Assembly: GCA_945870185.1 (NCBI GenBank)
Contig: CAMBRK010000019.1
Span: 1-64,000, forward strand
Direction of reading: 5' to 3'
Length of the DNA stretch: 64,000 bases
Source of the DNA: Aureispira sp. CCB-QB1
GTDB lineage: Bacteria; Bacteroidota; Bacteroidia; Chitinophagales; Saprospiraceae
The position numbers were made by a program, and so were the translations under genes. The stretch's first letter is position 1; every line of letters begins with the position of its first letter. The notes beneath the pieces were generated by a model. That model saw only the letters and a list, made by a program, of their open reading frames with translations. It ran no database searches and was not told the DNA's origin. Below are positions 44,659 to 54,250 of this stretch, one piece after another.

Positions 44659-45300
44659 ATGAATCCACAAGTTGATCTTTTTATTGCAGATGGTTGCGGA
44701 AGGTGTGACTATTACGCCACGGATAAATGTAAAGTAAGAAATTGGCAGCTAGAATTGGAGTATGTAAGACATATCATGCTAGAAACAGACTTAGTTGAAG
44801 CAATAAAATGGGGTGTACCTGTTTACACCCATGAGGGGAAAAATATTGTCATTATCAGCGCACTTAAAGATTGTGTCACTTTCGGTTTTTTTAAAGGAGT
44901 ATTGCTACAGGATGATGCGAAAATTCTGGAAAAACAAGGTGAAAGTGTACAGTCAGCCAGGATTATAAGATTCACCACAGTGGATAGGATTATGGCTTTG
45001 GCTCCGCTGCTGAAAGAATATGTAAAAGAAGCAGTTGCTCTTGAAATGAGCGGTGCTAAAGTTGTATTTAAAAAAGATCTGGAACCCGTACCACAAGAAT
45101 TAGAAGACAAATTTGACGAACTACCAGCTTTACTTGATGCTTTTTATAGCTTGACACCAGGTAGGCAAAGGGGATACATCATCTTTATTTCGCAACCTAA
45201 AGGATCTGCATCCAGGATAAGCAGGATAGAAAAATGTATCGATAAAATTATGAACGGCGAAGGTTTAAATGATAAATATAGTGGTGGAAAGAAAGGGTAA
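44659..45300 (+). CDS. YdeI/OmpD-associated family protein with DUF1801 domain
   Basis: A 213-residue cytoplasmic protein. Residues about 20-125 are a DUF1801 domain (LVEAIKWGVPVYTHEGKNIV, ALKDCVTFGFFKG). The C-terminal 60 residues (LLDAFYSLTPGRQRGYIIFI, ASRISRIEKCIDKIMNGEGL) are the YdeI-type tail. N-terminal Cys residues in GCGRCDYYATDKC could bind metal. E. coli YdeI relatives were linked to antimicrobial peptide tolerance; the job here is not known. An intact relative 400 bp from a split one suggests a former tandem pair. Confidence 0.82.
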   Translation: MNPQVDLFIADGCGRCDYYATDKCKVRNWQLELEYVRHIMLETDLVEAIKWGVPVYTHEGKNIVIISALKDCVTFGFFKGVLLQDDAKILEKQGESVQSARIIRFTTVDRIMALAPLLKEYVKEAVALEMSGAKVVFKKDLEPVPQELEDKFDELPALLDAFYSLTPGRQRGYIIFISQPKGSASRISRIEKCIDKIMNGEGLNDKYSGGKKG

Positions 45301-45352
45301 GATTATTTTGTCAAAAAATGATTTAGATGACATTTCAAGAGTTCTTTTAAAA

Positions 45353-45685
45353 TTACTCACCACCCACAGGTGCCAATTGCACTTTAAGCCCATCAATATC
45401 TTCAGTGATCTTGATCTGGCAGCCAAGTCTGGAGTTTGCTTTAACAAAAAAAGCTTGATCTAGCATGTTTTCTTCATCTTCTGATAGTTCGGGCAGGTCA
45501 TGATCGCTGAGCACGTACATGTGGCACGAAGCACAAAGCGCCATGCCACCACAAATACCTTCTACAGGAAGCTCGTATGATTTACATACTTCCATCATAT
45601 TCATAGCCATATCTGTGGGAGCTTCTAGTACATGATCTACACCATCGCGATCCGTTACGATGACTTTTATGATATTATTGTCCAT
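45353..45685 (-). CDS. Adrenodoxin-type [2Fe-2S] ferredoxin
   Basis: A 110-residue ferredoxin. Cluster ligands are Cys45, Cys51, Cys54 (GICGGMALCASCHMYVL) and Cys89 (RLGCQIKI). Adrenodoxin-type ferredoxins serve Fe-S assembly or oxygenases; here it is next to a reductase gene that can reduce it. It lies 18 bp downstream of that gene on the same strand. Confidence 0.92.
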   Translation of the reverse strand: MDNNIIKVIVTDRDGVDHVLEAPTDMAMNMMEVCKSYELPVEGICGGMALCASCHMYVLSDHDLPELSEDEENMLDQAFFVKANSRLGCQIKITEDIDGLKVQLAPVGGE

Positions 45686-45703
45686 TAATTATTATAAAAA
45701 GGA

Positions 45704-46711
45704 TTATTCAAAACCATTGACACCTGCAACAGTGGTATATTTAAAGGAAAGTTTTTGATCAGGATATATGTGCTTAAATGCTGACTGAACCATTAATGTA
45801 CCTTCATGGAAACCACAAAGGATCAGTTTTAGTTTACCGGGATAGGTATTGATATCACCAATGGCATAGATTCCCGGTATGTTGGTACTATAGTCAAAAG
45901 TATTGACAACAATCGCATTGTCTTCTATTTCCAGTCCCCATTCGCCTATAGGACCTAATTTTGGTGCCAAACCAAATAATGGGATGAAGTGATCTGTATG
46001 ATAATGATAATTTTCTTTACCATCTTCCTCTATGATCACAGACGTCAAATGTTCTTCTCCGGCCAAACCTGTTACCTGAGCATTGGTTATAAGTTTGATT
46101 TTTCCTTGATTGGCCAAATGCATCACTTTTTCTACAGAATCCAATGCTCCACGAAAAGAAGTCCTCCTGTGAACAAGGGCTACTTCGTCTGCAATATCAG
46201 CCAGAATGATGCTCCAATCCAATGCAGAATCTCCACCACCGGCTACAACTACCTTTTTTCCTCTGTATATTTCAGGATCTTTGATGATATAATCAATACC
46301 ACAATCTTCATATTGGTCAATATTGGCAATAGGTGGTTTGCGTGGTTCAAAACAGCCCAAACCACCAGCTATGGCCACTACGGGTGCGCATATGGTTGTA
46401 CCTTTGCTGGTGGTGAGCTTAAATTTATTATCTTCAGTTTTTTCTAGTTTTTCTGCCCTTTCACCTAGTGTAAAACCAGGTTTAAATGGTTCTATTTGCT
46501 TGAGCAAATTTTCTGTAAGATTTCCTGCCAAAATACTGGGATATCCTGGTATGTCGTAAATAGGTTTTTTGGGATAGATTTCATTAAGTTGTCCACCTGC
46601 TTGTCCCAATGAATCTACTAGATGACATCTCATTTTTAATAATCCAGCTTCAAAGACTGTAAATAAACCTACAGGTCCAGCTCCTATGATCAATATATCC
46701 GTTTCAACCAT
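45704..46711 (-). CDS. Ferredoxin--NADP reductase (thioredoxin-reductase-like type)
   Basis: A 335-residue FAD/NAD(P) enzyme. FAD-binding IIGAGPVGLF at residues 8-17, the NAD(P)-binding GGGDSALDWS, and the C-terminal FAD motif YAIGDINTYPGK. The CxxC redox pair of thioredoxin reductase is missing, which is typical of TrxR-like ferredoxin/flavodoxin NADP reductases. With the adjacent ferredoxin it forms an NAD(P)H-to-ferredoxin electron path. Confidence 0.92.
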   Translation of the reverse strand: MVETDILIIGAGPVGLFTVFEAGLLKMRCHLVDSLGQAGGQLNEIYPKKPIYDIPGYPSILAGNLTENLLKQIEPFKPGFTLGERAEKLEKTEDNKFKLTTSKGTTICAPVVAIAGGLGCFEPRKPPIANIDQYEDCGIDYIIKDPEIYRGKKVVVAGGGDSALDWSIILADIADEVALVHRRTSFRGALDSVEKVMHLANQGKIKLITNAQVTGLAGEEHLTSVIIEEDGKENYHYHTDHFIPLFGLAPKLGPIGEWGLEIEDNAIVVNTFDYSTNIPGIYAIGDINTYPGKLKLILCGFHEGTLMVQSAFKHIYPDQKLSFKYTTVAGVNGFE

Positions 46712-46874
46712 GCTTTAAATTACTACGCTATTTTTTTAAAATCACAAAATTAAGATTAGTTAACTAATTTTCAGTAACTTTGGTTGCACTTCTAAAAGTA
46801 ACATAGTTATAAATGTGTACTTTGATTTATATATTTTCATGTATTGATGCATTCGAAGTCTTAAAAATATAGTG

Positions 46875-47006
46875 ATGATTACAAATATTCTGATTGGCAT
46901 AATTGTATTGCATTTGATAGTCGGATTTGGATTTATGGTTTGGAAGTTGAGTGGAAAGCCAAACACGCCTGATGAAGAAATAACCAAAGAACAAAAAATT
47001 AAATAA
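46875..47006 (+). CDS. Small single-span membrane protein
   Basis: A 43-residue frame. Residues about 4-24 are a membrane helix (ILIGIIVLHLIVGFGFMVW), followed by a charged tail (KLSGKPNTPDEEITKEQK). The hydrophobic helix plus basic-acidic tail is a coding-like arrangement. Located 250 bp upstream of nqrA on the same strand. No family recognised; possibly an accessory of the adjacent redox genes, but this is a guess. Confidence 0.5.
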   Translation: MITNILIGIIVLHLIVGFGFMVWKLSGKPNTPDEEITKEQKIK

Positions 47007-47199
47007 AGTTTGAAGGCATATTACATGTAAATTATTTGGTTATTTAAAGTAATGTTTAATATTGTATTTGTTAATAACTAAATCATTTTAATATCGGAGT
47101 GAATGAATGACTACGGATGATGATTTATTTGGATTTATTCTAAATAATATTTAAAGAGAAAATCGGAAAGTCTTTTTACTTTCTTAGCTGAAACCTTTT

Positions 47200-47207
47200 T
47201 ATATTTG
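47200..47207 (+). promoter_or_regulatory. Putative -7 element TATATTTG of the nqr operon
   Basis: TATATTTG fits TAnnTTTG and lies 49 bp before the nqrA ATG. A TTTG 19-21 bp upstream is not seen. Confidence 0.5.
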
Positions 47208-47256
47208 CGGCATTTTAAAAATAAATCGTTTTAAATCAATCATTCAAAATTATTAA

Positions 47257-48870
47257 ATGAATAAGTTGATTCTTACTTTAAGTTTATCATTAGCTGCAAA
47301 TTTGGTTACGGCCCAATCAAATTCAAGTGCGAGCAATTTATTGTTTTTCTCTGTAGCAGGTCTCTGTGCCGTTTTAGTTATATGGGCAATGTTTGGCTTA
47401 GCTTCTAATCTGATGAAGATAGAGGCAATGAAAAACGGAATAGACCCTGAAGCTTCTAATATTGGTATATTTCCAACAATGCGAGATTTTATAAGCCCTA
47501 GGAGACCAAGATATGCAAAAGATGGAAGTTTTCATCATTTCACCAAGGGTCACGATATCAATTTAGCAGGAAAACCAGCCCATAAGGTCGAAAGCATGCA
47601 CACTACCAGGTATGCCATAAAACCAACAGATTTTAATGACATGTCACCTATACCTAAGGTTGAACCTGAAGTAGGAGCAGATGTTAAGGCTGGAGATATT
47701 TTATTTTATGATAAAAAGAGACCAGAGATCAAATATTGTGCCCCCATAAGTGGTGAGATAGTTGAAGTTAAAAGAGGTGATAAAAGGTCCATAGCCGAAG
47801 TAATCATACTAGCAGATAAATCAATAAGTTTTAAAAAAGTACAAGTTCCTGACTTAAATACAGACAGATCTAAGCTTGTTGAGTTTATGGCAGAAAATGG
47901 ACTTTGGGCTTTAATCAACGAAAGACCCTTTGATTTAGTTCCAGATTTGGATTCTATGCCAGCAAGTATTTTTATCAGCACTTTTGATACTGCACCTTTA
48001 GCACCAGATAATAATTTGATTGTTGAAGGAAAAGAAGCAGCTTTTCAAAAAGGTTTGGATGTACTTACAAAACTAACATTAGGTAAGGTTCACTTAGGAT
48101 TGGATGGTCGTGGTATAGCACCTTCCGTAGCATTCTCAGATGCTCAAGGAGTAGCAAAGCATTGGTTCGCTGGTCCACACCCAGCAGGCAATGTCGGAGT
48201 GCATATTCACCATATAGCACCTATCAAAGGAAACGATAAAGTATGGACCCTACCAGTTCAAAATGTGATCACCATTGGCCAGATGTTCCTAACTGGTGAA
48301 TATCATGCTGAAAGAATAATCGCATTAACAGGTGCAGAATTGAATGAGCCAAAATATGTTAAAACCTACCAAGGTGCTAGTGTTGCTGATTTATTAAAAG
48401 GTAATATCATAGGAGAAAATAATAGAATCATTTCAGGTGACGTGCTTTCAGGTCAGCAAGTAAGTGAAGATGGTTTCCTTTGTTTTAATGCTGATCAGGT
48501 TACAGTTCTTAAAGAAGGAAACGATTATGAATTATTTGGTTGGTTGTTGCCATTAGCTCCTAGACCAAGTGTATCAGGAACCATTCCATCATATGGTACA
48601 GATACTGAATTTGAAGCTACTACCAACACTCACGGTGAGAAGCGAGCATTTGTAGTATCAGGTCAATACGAAAATTTATTGCCTATGGATATTTATCCAC
48701 AACATCTGATGAAAGCCATCATCACGGGTGATATTGAAAAAATGGAAGGATTGGGAATCACAGAGCTTACAGAAGAGGATGTGGCATTGTGTGAGTTTGC
48801 CTGTACATCTAAAAATCCGCTTCAGAGCATACTCAGGGATGGATTGAACAATCTGAAAGAACAATTATAA
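47257..48870 (+). CDS. nqrA: Na+-translocating NADH:quinone reductase subunit A, N-terminally extended
   Basis: Subunit A of the sodium-pumping NQR complex. The normal NqrA starts at about residue 95 (FTKGHDINLAGKPAHKVE); the rest contains APISGEIVEVKRGDKR, HLGLDGRG, GPHPAGNVGVHIHHIAP and QYENLLPMDIYPQHLMKA, all canonical. The first 94 residues are an addition: a signal-peptide-like helix (1-19), a second hydrophobic segment (about 28-50) and a basic linker ending in PRRPRYAKDG. NqrA is usually a peripheral cytoplasmic subunit, so this version would be anchored. Total 537 residues against about 445 in typical homologues. Confidence 0.92.
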   Translation: MNKLILTLSLSLAANLVTAQSNSSASNLLFFSVAGLCAVLVIWAMFGLASNLMKIEAMKNGIDPEASNIGIFPTMRDFISPRRPRYAKDGSFHHFTKGHDINLAGKPAHKVESMHTTRYAIKPTDFNDMSPIPKVEPEVGADVKAGDILFYDKKRPEIKYCAPISGEIVEVKRGDKRSIAEVIILADKSISFKKVQVPDLNTDRSKLVEFMAENGLWALINERPFDLVPDLDSMPASIFISTFDTAPLAPDNNLIVEGKEAAFQKGLDVLTKLTLGKVHLGLDGRGIAPSVAFSDAQGVAKHWFAGPHPAGNVGVHIHHIAPIKGNDKVWTLPVQNVITIGQMFLTGEYHAERIIALTGAELNEPKYVKTYQGASVADLLKGNIIGENNRIISGDVLSGQQVSEDGFLCFNADQVTVLKEGNDYELFGWLLPLAPRPSVSGTIPSYGTDTEFEATTNTHGEKRAFVVSGQYENLLPMDIYPQHLMKAIITGDIEKMEGLGITELTEEDVALCEFACTSKNPLQSILRDGLNNLKEQL

Positions 48871-48899
48871 TATCAAAACGAAGAAGTATATAATAGGAC

Positions 48900-50150
48900 A
48901 TGGGATTATTAGAATATATTAAAAAAATAGAGCCGGATAAGAAAAAAAGCCCTTTGCTACATACAGCATATGATGCCTTTTTTACATTTGCCTACGCTCC
49001 CAATACTGTTACAAAGTCAGGGACCCACATCAAAGATGGTATGGATCTCAAGAGGCTAATGGTTACTGTAGTTATTGCGATGCAAGTATGTTATCTCTTT
49101 GGTACTTACAATATTGGTCACCAACACTTTGTAGCTGCGGGCGAGTATTTGGGTTTCATAGAAGGTTTTCATCTGAAATTAGCTCATGGATTGATCAAAT
49201 TACTACCTATTTTTGTAGTAGCACACGCAGTGGGATTGGGTATTGAGTTTTATTTTGCAGCTAAAAAAGGGCATGCCGTTGAAGAAGGTTTTCTGGTTTC
49301 CGGAGCATTGATTCCTTTGATTATGCCACCTGATATTCCATTATGGATTTTGGCTTTATCTATAGCTTTTGCAGTCATCATAGGGAAAGAAGCATTTGGT
49401 GGTACAGGAATGAATATCTGGAATATCGCACTGTTGTCAAGAGTATTTGTATTTTTTGCATATCCATTGACTATAGCAGGAGACCAGGTCTGGATTTCAG
49501 GATTCGAAAAAATTGCTGATGGAGCAGCAGTAAATTACGGCTGGTGGCACACTGGATTTTTTAATTCCATTTTTGAAGCTATGGGTTTGACTACTTTTGA
49601 TACCACAAGCACTGTAGTCAATGGCTATAGCGGTGCTACTCCTTTAGCATTGGCTTACGAAGGTGGCTGGGAAAAAGTGACGGCTACATTTAGCGAAAAT
49701 CAGATGATATGGGGAGCTATTCCTGGATCTATAGGTGAAACCAGCAAAGTTTTAATTGCTTTGGGAGCGCTTATATTGATATTCACTAGAGTGGCAAGTT
49801 GGAGGATTATGGCAGGTATGTTAGTAGGACTTATAGGTACTTCTTGGATGCTTAACGCGTTAGGTAGTACACCTTTTATGACCGTAACATGGACTCAACA
49901 CTTAATGATGGGCTCTTTCTTGTTTGCTATGGCTTTTATGGCTACAGACCCTGTAACAGCGTCCACTACCAACACCGGAAAATGGATATATGGTATACTG
50001 ATAGGCTTTATAGGCTTGATTATCAGAGTGATGAACCCTGCATATCCAGAAGGATGGATGCTTGCTATTCTCTTCCTGAATACCTTTGCTCCTACCATAG
50101 ATTATTTTGTAATAGAATCAAACATTAAAAAACGATTGAGCCGTGCATAG
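48900..50150 (+). CDS. nqrB: Na+-translocating NADH:quinone reductase subunit B
   Basis: Integral membrane subunit with about ten helices and one of the two covalently bound FMNs. The flavin attachment motif SGAT (Ser244 to Thr247) is intact in NGYSGATPLALAY. GKEAFGGTGMNIWN is another family signature. The 416 residues include a cytoplasmic N-terminus. The stop overlaps nqrC by 8 bp. Confidence 0.96.
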   Translation: MGLLEYIKKIEPDKKKSPLLHTAYDAFFTFAYAPNTVTKSGTHIKDGMDLKRLMVTVVIAMQVCYLFGTYNIGHQHFVAAGEYLGFIEGFHLKLAHGLIKLLPIFVVAHAVGLGIEFYFAAKKGHAVEEGFLVSGALIPLIMPPDIPLWILALSIAFAVIIGKEAFGGTGMNIWNIALLSRVFVFFAYPLTIAGDQVWISGFEKIADGAAVNYGWWHTGFFNSIFEAMGLTTFDTTSTVVNGYSGATPLALAYEGGWEKVTATFSENQMIWGAIPGSIGETSKVLIALGALILIFTRVASWRIMAGMLVGLIGTSWMLNALGSTPFMTVTWTQHLMMGSFLFAMAFMATDPVTASTTNTGKWIYGILIGFIGLIIRVMNPAYPEGWMLAILFLNTFAPTIDYFVIESNIKKRLSRA

Positions 50151-50886
50151 TACAAGTTATATAATACGATTTACACTGATTATGACATTAATAGTTGCGG
50201 CTGTATTGTCAATTATGGTATCTGGACTTAAAGATACACATACTCTAAATGAATCAGTTTACAATAAAAAGGGAATTCTCTCCGCTGTGGCTAATCAGTT
50301 AGGTAAAGATGTAAATAGCCTTACAAGTGAGGAAGTACAAACCATTTTTGAAAAACAAATTATTCAAAAAGCACTTAATAATAAAGGTGAAGAGTTGACA
50401 CCCGAGCAGATCAAAAGCATTACAGGTGCGTCTTCAGTGGTTGATATTGATTTAGGTAAAGAAAATAAGAAACCCGCAGATCAAAGAGTCTTTCCACTAT
50501 TTGTCTATAAGTCTGCGGATAACAAAACTTACAATATACTTTATACCAGAGGTAAAGGGCTTTGGGATGAAATCTGGGGTTATATCACCTTGGATAGCGA
50601 TTTAAATACCATTGCTGGACAGGCTTTTGACCACAAAGGAGAGACTCCTGGATTGGGTGCTGAAATTAAAGATAATAAGGCTTGGTATACTCAATTCACG
50701 GGTAAAAAGTTGTACAACCAAGCTGGGGAGTATAAATCTGTAGCAGTAGTTAAGGGTGGTGTAAAGGATAAGGATCATCAAGTAGATGCTATCTCTGGAG
50801 CTACCATAACTGGTGACGGTGTAGATGACATGCTCAATAAAGGATTGGCTTATTATGAGCCATATTTAAAGAAAAATAAAAAGTAA
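50143..50886 (+). CDS. nqrC: Na+-translocating NADH:quinone reductase subunit C
   Basis: Periplasmic subunit with one N-terminal helix (about 7-25) and a covalently bound FMN at Thr221 of the SGAT motif (DAISGATITGDG). GHKGETPGLGAEI-like region (residues about 163-175, DHKGETPGLGAEI) is conserved. Start is GTG within the nqrB end, implying translational coupling. Confidence 0.95.
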   Translation: MHSTSYIIRFTLIMTLIVAAVLSIMVSGLKDTHTLNESVYNKKGILSAVANQLGKDVNSLTSEEVQTIFEKQIIQKALNNKGEELTPEQIKSITGASSVVDIDLGKENKKPADQRVFPLFVYKSADNKTYNILYTRGKGLWDEIWGYITLDSDLNTIAGQAFDHKGETPGLGAEIKDNKAWYTQFTGKKLYNQAGEYKSVAVVKGGVKDKDHQVDAISGATITGDGVDDMLNKGLAYYEPYLKKNKK

Positions 50887-50905
50887 AACCTCTAAAAATA
50901 TTATT

Positions 50906-51601
50906 ATGGCTGAAGTTTTAACAAAAAAAGAGGCAGGGGCTTTCTCTTTCGGCAAGGAGGAGAAAAAATTGCTTACCGACCCTCTGAATGATAATAATCC
51001 GATCACCGTTCAGGTTTTAGGTGTTTGTTCCGCATTGGCTGTGACCACATTGGTTTCCAAAGCTATAGTTATGGGAATAGCAGTGATTTTTGTTACTGCA
51101 CTAGCAAATCTATTTACTTCTTTGTTACGCAATTATATTCCAAAGTCAATCAGGATGATTGTTCAGTTGGTTATAATTGCTTTTCTAGTGACTGTTGTAG
51201 AACTTGCATTAAAAGCGGTTAATTATCCGATATGGAAAGATCTTTCAGTATTCATAGGATTGATTATTACCAACTGTATAGTCATGGGACGTTTGGAAGC
51301 ATTTGCTATGGCCAATAAACCATGGAAGTCATTCCTTGATGGAATAGGAAATGGTGTTGGTTATGCAATCATATTAGTAATGGTTGCCGTAGTTAGGGAA
51401 TTGTTTGGTAAGGGTTCTTTATTGGATTTCAAAATCATTGGATCAACACCTGAGTATTTGCTAAATACAACTAGTACGGCGTGGTTATCTTGGTACAGCC
51501 CAAATAACTTGTTGGTGCTTTCACCTGCTGCAATGTTTATTGTGGCTATTATTATTTGGATCCAACGTAGTAGAAATGCTAAATTGGTTGATATTTCTTA
51601 A
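50906..51601 (+). CDS. nqrD: Na+-translocating NADH:quinone reductase subunit D
   Basis: Integral membrane subunit with six predicted helices that shares an ancestor with NqrE; together they hold an Fe site inside the membrane. Conserved parts are QVLGVCSALAVTT, FIGLIITNCIVMGRLEAFAM and the Cys residues in GVCSAL and TNCIV. The N-terminus (about 20 residues) is slightly longer than in Vibrio. Confidence 0.95.
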   Translation: MAEVLTKKEAGAFSFGKEEKKLLTDPLNDNNPITVQVLGVCSALAVTTLVSKAIVMGIAVIFVTALANLFTSLLRNYIPKSIRMIVQLVIIAFLVTVVELALKAVNYPIWKDLSVFIGLIITNCIVMGRLEAFAMANKPWKSFLDGIGNGVGYAIILVMVAVVRELFGKGSLLDFKIIGSTPEYLLNTTSTAWLSWYSPNNLLVLSPAAMFIVAIIIWIQRSRNAKLVDIS

Positions 51602-51623
51602 GCAATAAAACACATAATATAAA

Positions 51624-52223
51624 ATGGGCGATATCATAAATATTTTTATAAAGTCAGCATTCATTGAAAACTTGGCACTTTCTTACTTTTTGGGAATGTG
51701 TTCTTTCCTTGCAGTATCTAAAAGTGTTAAAACCGCAATTGGATTAGGTTTAGCAGTTATATTTGTAAACGGGTTAACTATTCCTTTAAATTGGTTGTTG
51801 GACCATTATTTACTTAATGATTTTTTTGGTCAGGACCTTACCTTTCTTAGATTTATCATTTTTATATCTACTATAGCAGCTTTAGTGCAATTAGTGGAAA
51901 TGGTAGTAGAAAAAGTTTCTCCATCGTTATACAACTCTTTAGGTATCTTTTTGCCATTGATCACTGTAAACTGTGCTATTCTGGGAGCGTCTTTATTTAT
52001 GATCACTAAAGAGTATAATTTTGCACAGTCTGTATCATTTGGTCTTGGTGGAGGTTTCGGTTGGTTTTTGGCCATAGTGGCTATAGCGGGAATTAGAGAA
52101 AAGATGCAGTATAGTCATGTGCCAGCACCACTAAGAGGTTTGGGTATGGCGTTTTTCCTTACCGGATTGATGGGTATGGCTTTTATGGGATTGATGGGAA
52201 TAGACCCTGCAGCATTTAAATAA
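51624..52223 (+). CDS. nqrE: Na+-translocating NADH:quinone reductase subunit E
   Basis: Six-helix membrane subunit paired with Nqr[22 protein letters not shown] at the N-terminus and [20 protein letters not shown] are canonical and carry the two membrane Cys residues used to bind iron. The 199 residues match the family. Confidence 0.96.
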   Translation: MGDIINIFIKSAFIENLALSYFLGMCSFLAVSKSVKTAIGLGLAVIFVNGLTIPLNWLLDHYLLNDFFGQDLTFLRFIIFISTIAALVQLVEMVVEKVSPSLYNSLGIFLPLITVNCAILGASLFMITKEYNFAQSVSFGLGGGFGWFLAIVAIAGIREKMQYSHVPAPLRGLGMAFFLTGLMGMAFMGLMGIDPAAFK

Positions 52224-52241
52224 GAAATAAAAAGAAAAATA

Positions 52242-53564
52242 ATGTTTGTATTATTATCTATCATAGTTTTTACGGCAGTCATTCTGGGACTGTCTTACAT
52301 GTTGATTTATGCCAGAAAGCGATTAGTACCTCAAGGTGATGTAAAAATCATCGTTAATGGAGATGAAGAAAATCCGATTTTGGCCAAGCCAGGTTCATCT
52401 TTACTTTCTACATTGGGTGATAGGAATATATTCCTACCTTCTGCATGTGGTGGTGGTGGTACTTGTGCTATGTGCGAGTGTCATGTTTATGAAGGTGGCG
52501 GAGATGTCTTACCTACAGAGATGAATCACCTTACCCGAAAGGAAGCAGCAGAAGGCATGCGTTTGGCTTGTCAGGTTAAGGTAAGACAAGATATGAAAAT
52601 AGGCATCCCTGAAGAGATCTTTGGTATCAAAAAATGGGAGTGTGAGGTTATCTCTAATTATAATGTGGCAACGTTTATTAAAGAGTTTATCGTAAAACTT
52701 CCTGAAGGCGAGCACCTTGACTTCGAAGCCGGTGGATATATACAAATAGATGTACCACCTGTTACAGTAGATTATAAAGATATTGATATCACCGCACATC
52801 CAAAATATCATGATCGGCCTGATAAGTTTCAGAAGGATTGGGATCAGAATAAGATGTGGGGACTTAAAATGGTTAATGAGGAGCCTATTTTTAGAGCGTA
52901 CTCTATGTCCAATCACCCTGCAGAAGGTAATATAGTTTCCTTAACTATCAGGATTGCTACGCCACCATTTAAGTTTAAAGTAGGTGCAGATGGTAAGAGA
53001 CAATGGGATGGCTATGAAGCTGTAAATCCAGGTATTTGTTCTTCTTATATATTTTCTAGAAAGGCAGGTGATAAGGTGACCATCTCAGGTCCATATGGAG
53101 AGTTCTTTATTAAACCAACACAAGCTGAGATGCTTTATGTAGGTGGTGGTGCTGGAATGGCACCGATGAGATCACACTTGTATCACTTGTTTCAAACATT
53201 AAAGACAGGTAGAAAAGTTACTTTCTTTTATGGTGGTAGGACTAAACAAGAGTTATTTTACATCGAAGAGTTTAGAGAGATTGAAAAGCAATTCCCTAAT
53301 TTTAGGTTTGCTGTAGCACTTGACAATCCATTGCCTGAAGACAATTGGACACTCAAAGCAAATTTAGACGATCCTAATGGTGATGGTTTCAAAGGTTTTG
53401 TACACAACGTGGTAATCGCTGAGTATTTAAGCAAACATCCTGCACCAGAAGAAGTTGAATTGTATTTTTGTGGACCTCCGATGATGAACCAATCAGTGAT
53501 CAAGATGGCAGATGATTGGGGTATACCTAAAGAGAATGTAGCATTTGATGATTTTGGTGGGTAA
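52242..53564 (+). CDS. nqrF: Na+-translocating NADH:quinone reductase subunit F
   Basis: Electron-input subunit. One N-terminal helix (about 3-24) is followed by a [2Fe-2S] domain with Cys69, Cys75, Cys78 and Cys110, an FAD domain (RAYSMSNHP) and an NADH domain (YVGGGAGMAPMRSHLYHL, YFCGPPMMN). The last residues FDDFGG match typical NqrF C-termini. Completes the operon nqrA-B-C-D-E-F; NADH oxidation is coupled to Na+ export and quinone reduction. Confidence 0.97.
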   Translation: MFVLLSIIVFTAVILGLSYMLIYARKRLVPQGDVKIIVNGDEENPILAKPGSSLLSTLGDRNIFLPSACGGGGTCAMCECHVYEGGGDVLPTEMNHLTRKEAAEGMRLACQVKVRQDMKIGIPEEIFGIKKWECEVISNYNVATFIKEFIVKLPEGEHLDFEAGGYIQIDVPPVTVDYKDIDITAHPKYHDRPDKFQKDWDQNKMWGLKMVNEEPIFRAYSMSNHPAEGNIVSLTIRIATPPFKFKVGADGKRQWDGYEAVNPGICSSYIFSRKAGDKVTISGPYGEFFIKPTQAEMLYVGGGAGMAPMRSHLYHLFQTLKTGRKVTFFYGGRTKQELFYIEEFREIEKQFPNFRFAVALDNPLPEDNWTLKANLDDPNGDGFKGFVHNVVIAEYLSKHPAPEEVELYFCGPPMMNQSVIKMADDWGIPKENVAFDDFGG

Positions 53565-53587
53565 TAAGCCCATTAGGAATAAATAGG

Positions 53588-53613
53588 AAGGGAATCAGTG
53601 ATGGTTCCCTTTT
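53588..53613 (+). terminator. Rho-independent terminator of the nqr operon
   Basis: AAGGGAA and TTCCCTT form a stem around a 10-base loop, followed by a run of T. It is 24 bp after the nqrF stop. Confidence 0.85.
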
Positions 53614-53633
53614 TTATTGTATTAAAATTGCTT

Positions 53634-53641
53634 TATCTTTG
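53634..53641 (+). promoter_or_regulatory. Putative -7 element TATCTTTG
   Basis: TATCTTTG fits TAnnTTTG, between the nqr terminator and the GlsB-like ATG 17 bp downstream. No -33 TTTG at the right spacing. Confidence 0.45.
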
Positions 53642-53658
53642 AGTCTAAATTTAAATCT

Positions 53659-53976
53659 ATGGATTGGTCAATAGGTACATTTGACTGGTCGCTGTTGGCG
53701 ACAGTATTTTTTGGAGCGGTGAGCGGTTATATTGCAAGTAGAATTTTGGGTGGAGAAGGATTTGGGTTTTTTGGTAATATTGTAGTTGGTGTCATAGGAG
53801 GATATTTAGGGACATGGATTGTGAAGGTGGCTAAAGTACCCATGATGGGTGGTTTTTTTGGTAACTTAGTCAGTTCAGTTGGAGGCGCGATCATTCTTAT
53901 TTTCTTTCTCGAACTGATCAAGTATATGCAAAAAGCTAATCAAAGCGGTAAGAGTAGGACGAGGACACGGAAATGA
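53659..53976 (+). CDS. GlsB/YeaQ/YmgE-family membrane protein
   Basis: A 105-residue protein with three hydrophobic segments and many Gly residues: FGAVSGYIASRILGGEGFGF, FGNIVVGVIGGYLGTWI and GNLVSSVGGAIILIFFL. This is the transglycosylase-associated (GlsB/YeaQ) family, often stress-induced. The C-terminal tail is Lys/Arg-rich. The family role is unclear despite its name. Confidence 0.85.
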   Translation: MDWSIGTFDWSLLATVFFGAVSGYIASRILGGEGFGFFGNIVVGVIGGYLGTWIVKVAKVPMMGGFFGNLVSSVGGAIILIFFLELIKYMQKANQSGKSRTRTRK

Positions 53977-54250
53977 CATCGAGTTTTTGGGTAATAGTTG
54001 CATTTGTCTACCCGCTATGGGGCTGGCAAGTCAGGCTAGATAAGACTGAACCTTGCGCCAGTGTTGGTTAGTTTAATAGATCGCTGTTAAAAACTGTAAC
54101 CATTATAATTTCATAAATATTGCATTATGTTTATATGGCAAAATTATATTTGTATTAGTATATTGGTGAAATTGGGGATAGATGGTCACCAAAACCTTGT
54201 TTTAAAAAATAAGAAGCGGTTTTTAATTTTTTAATAGCTTTTCATATACT

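Noticed and set aside
44823-45110. Minus-strand open frame opposite the intact YdeI-family gene
   Set aside because: Shadow frame; the plus-strand product has clear DUF1801 and YdeI-type blocks.
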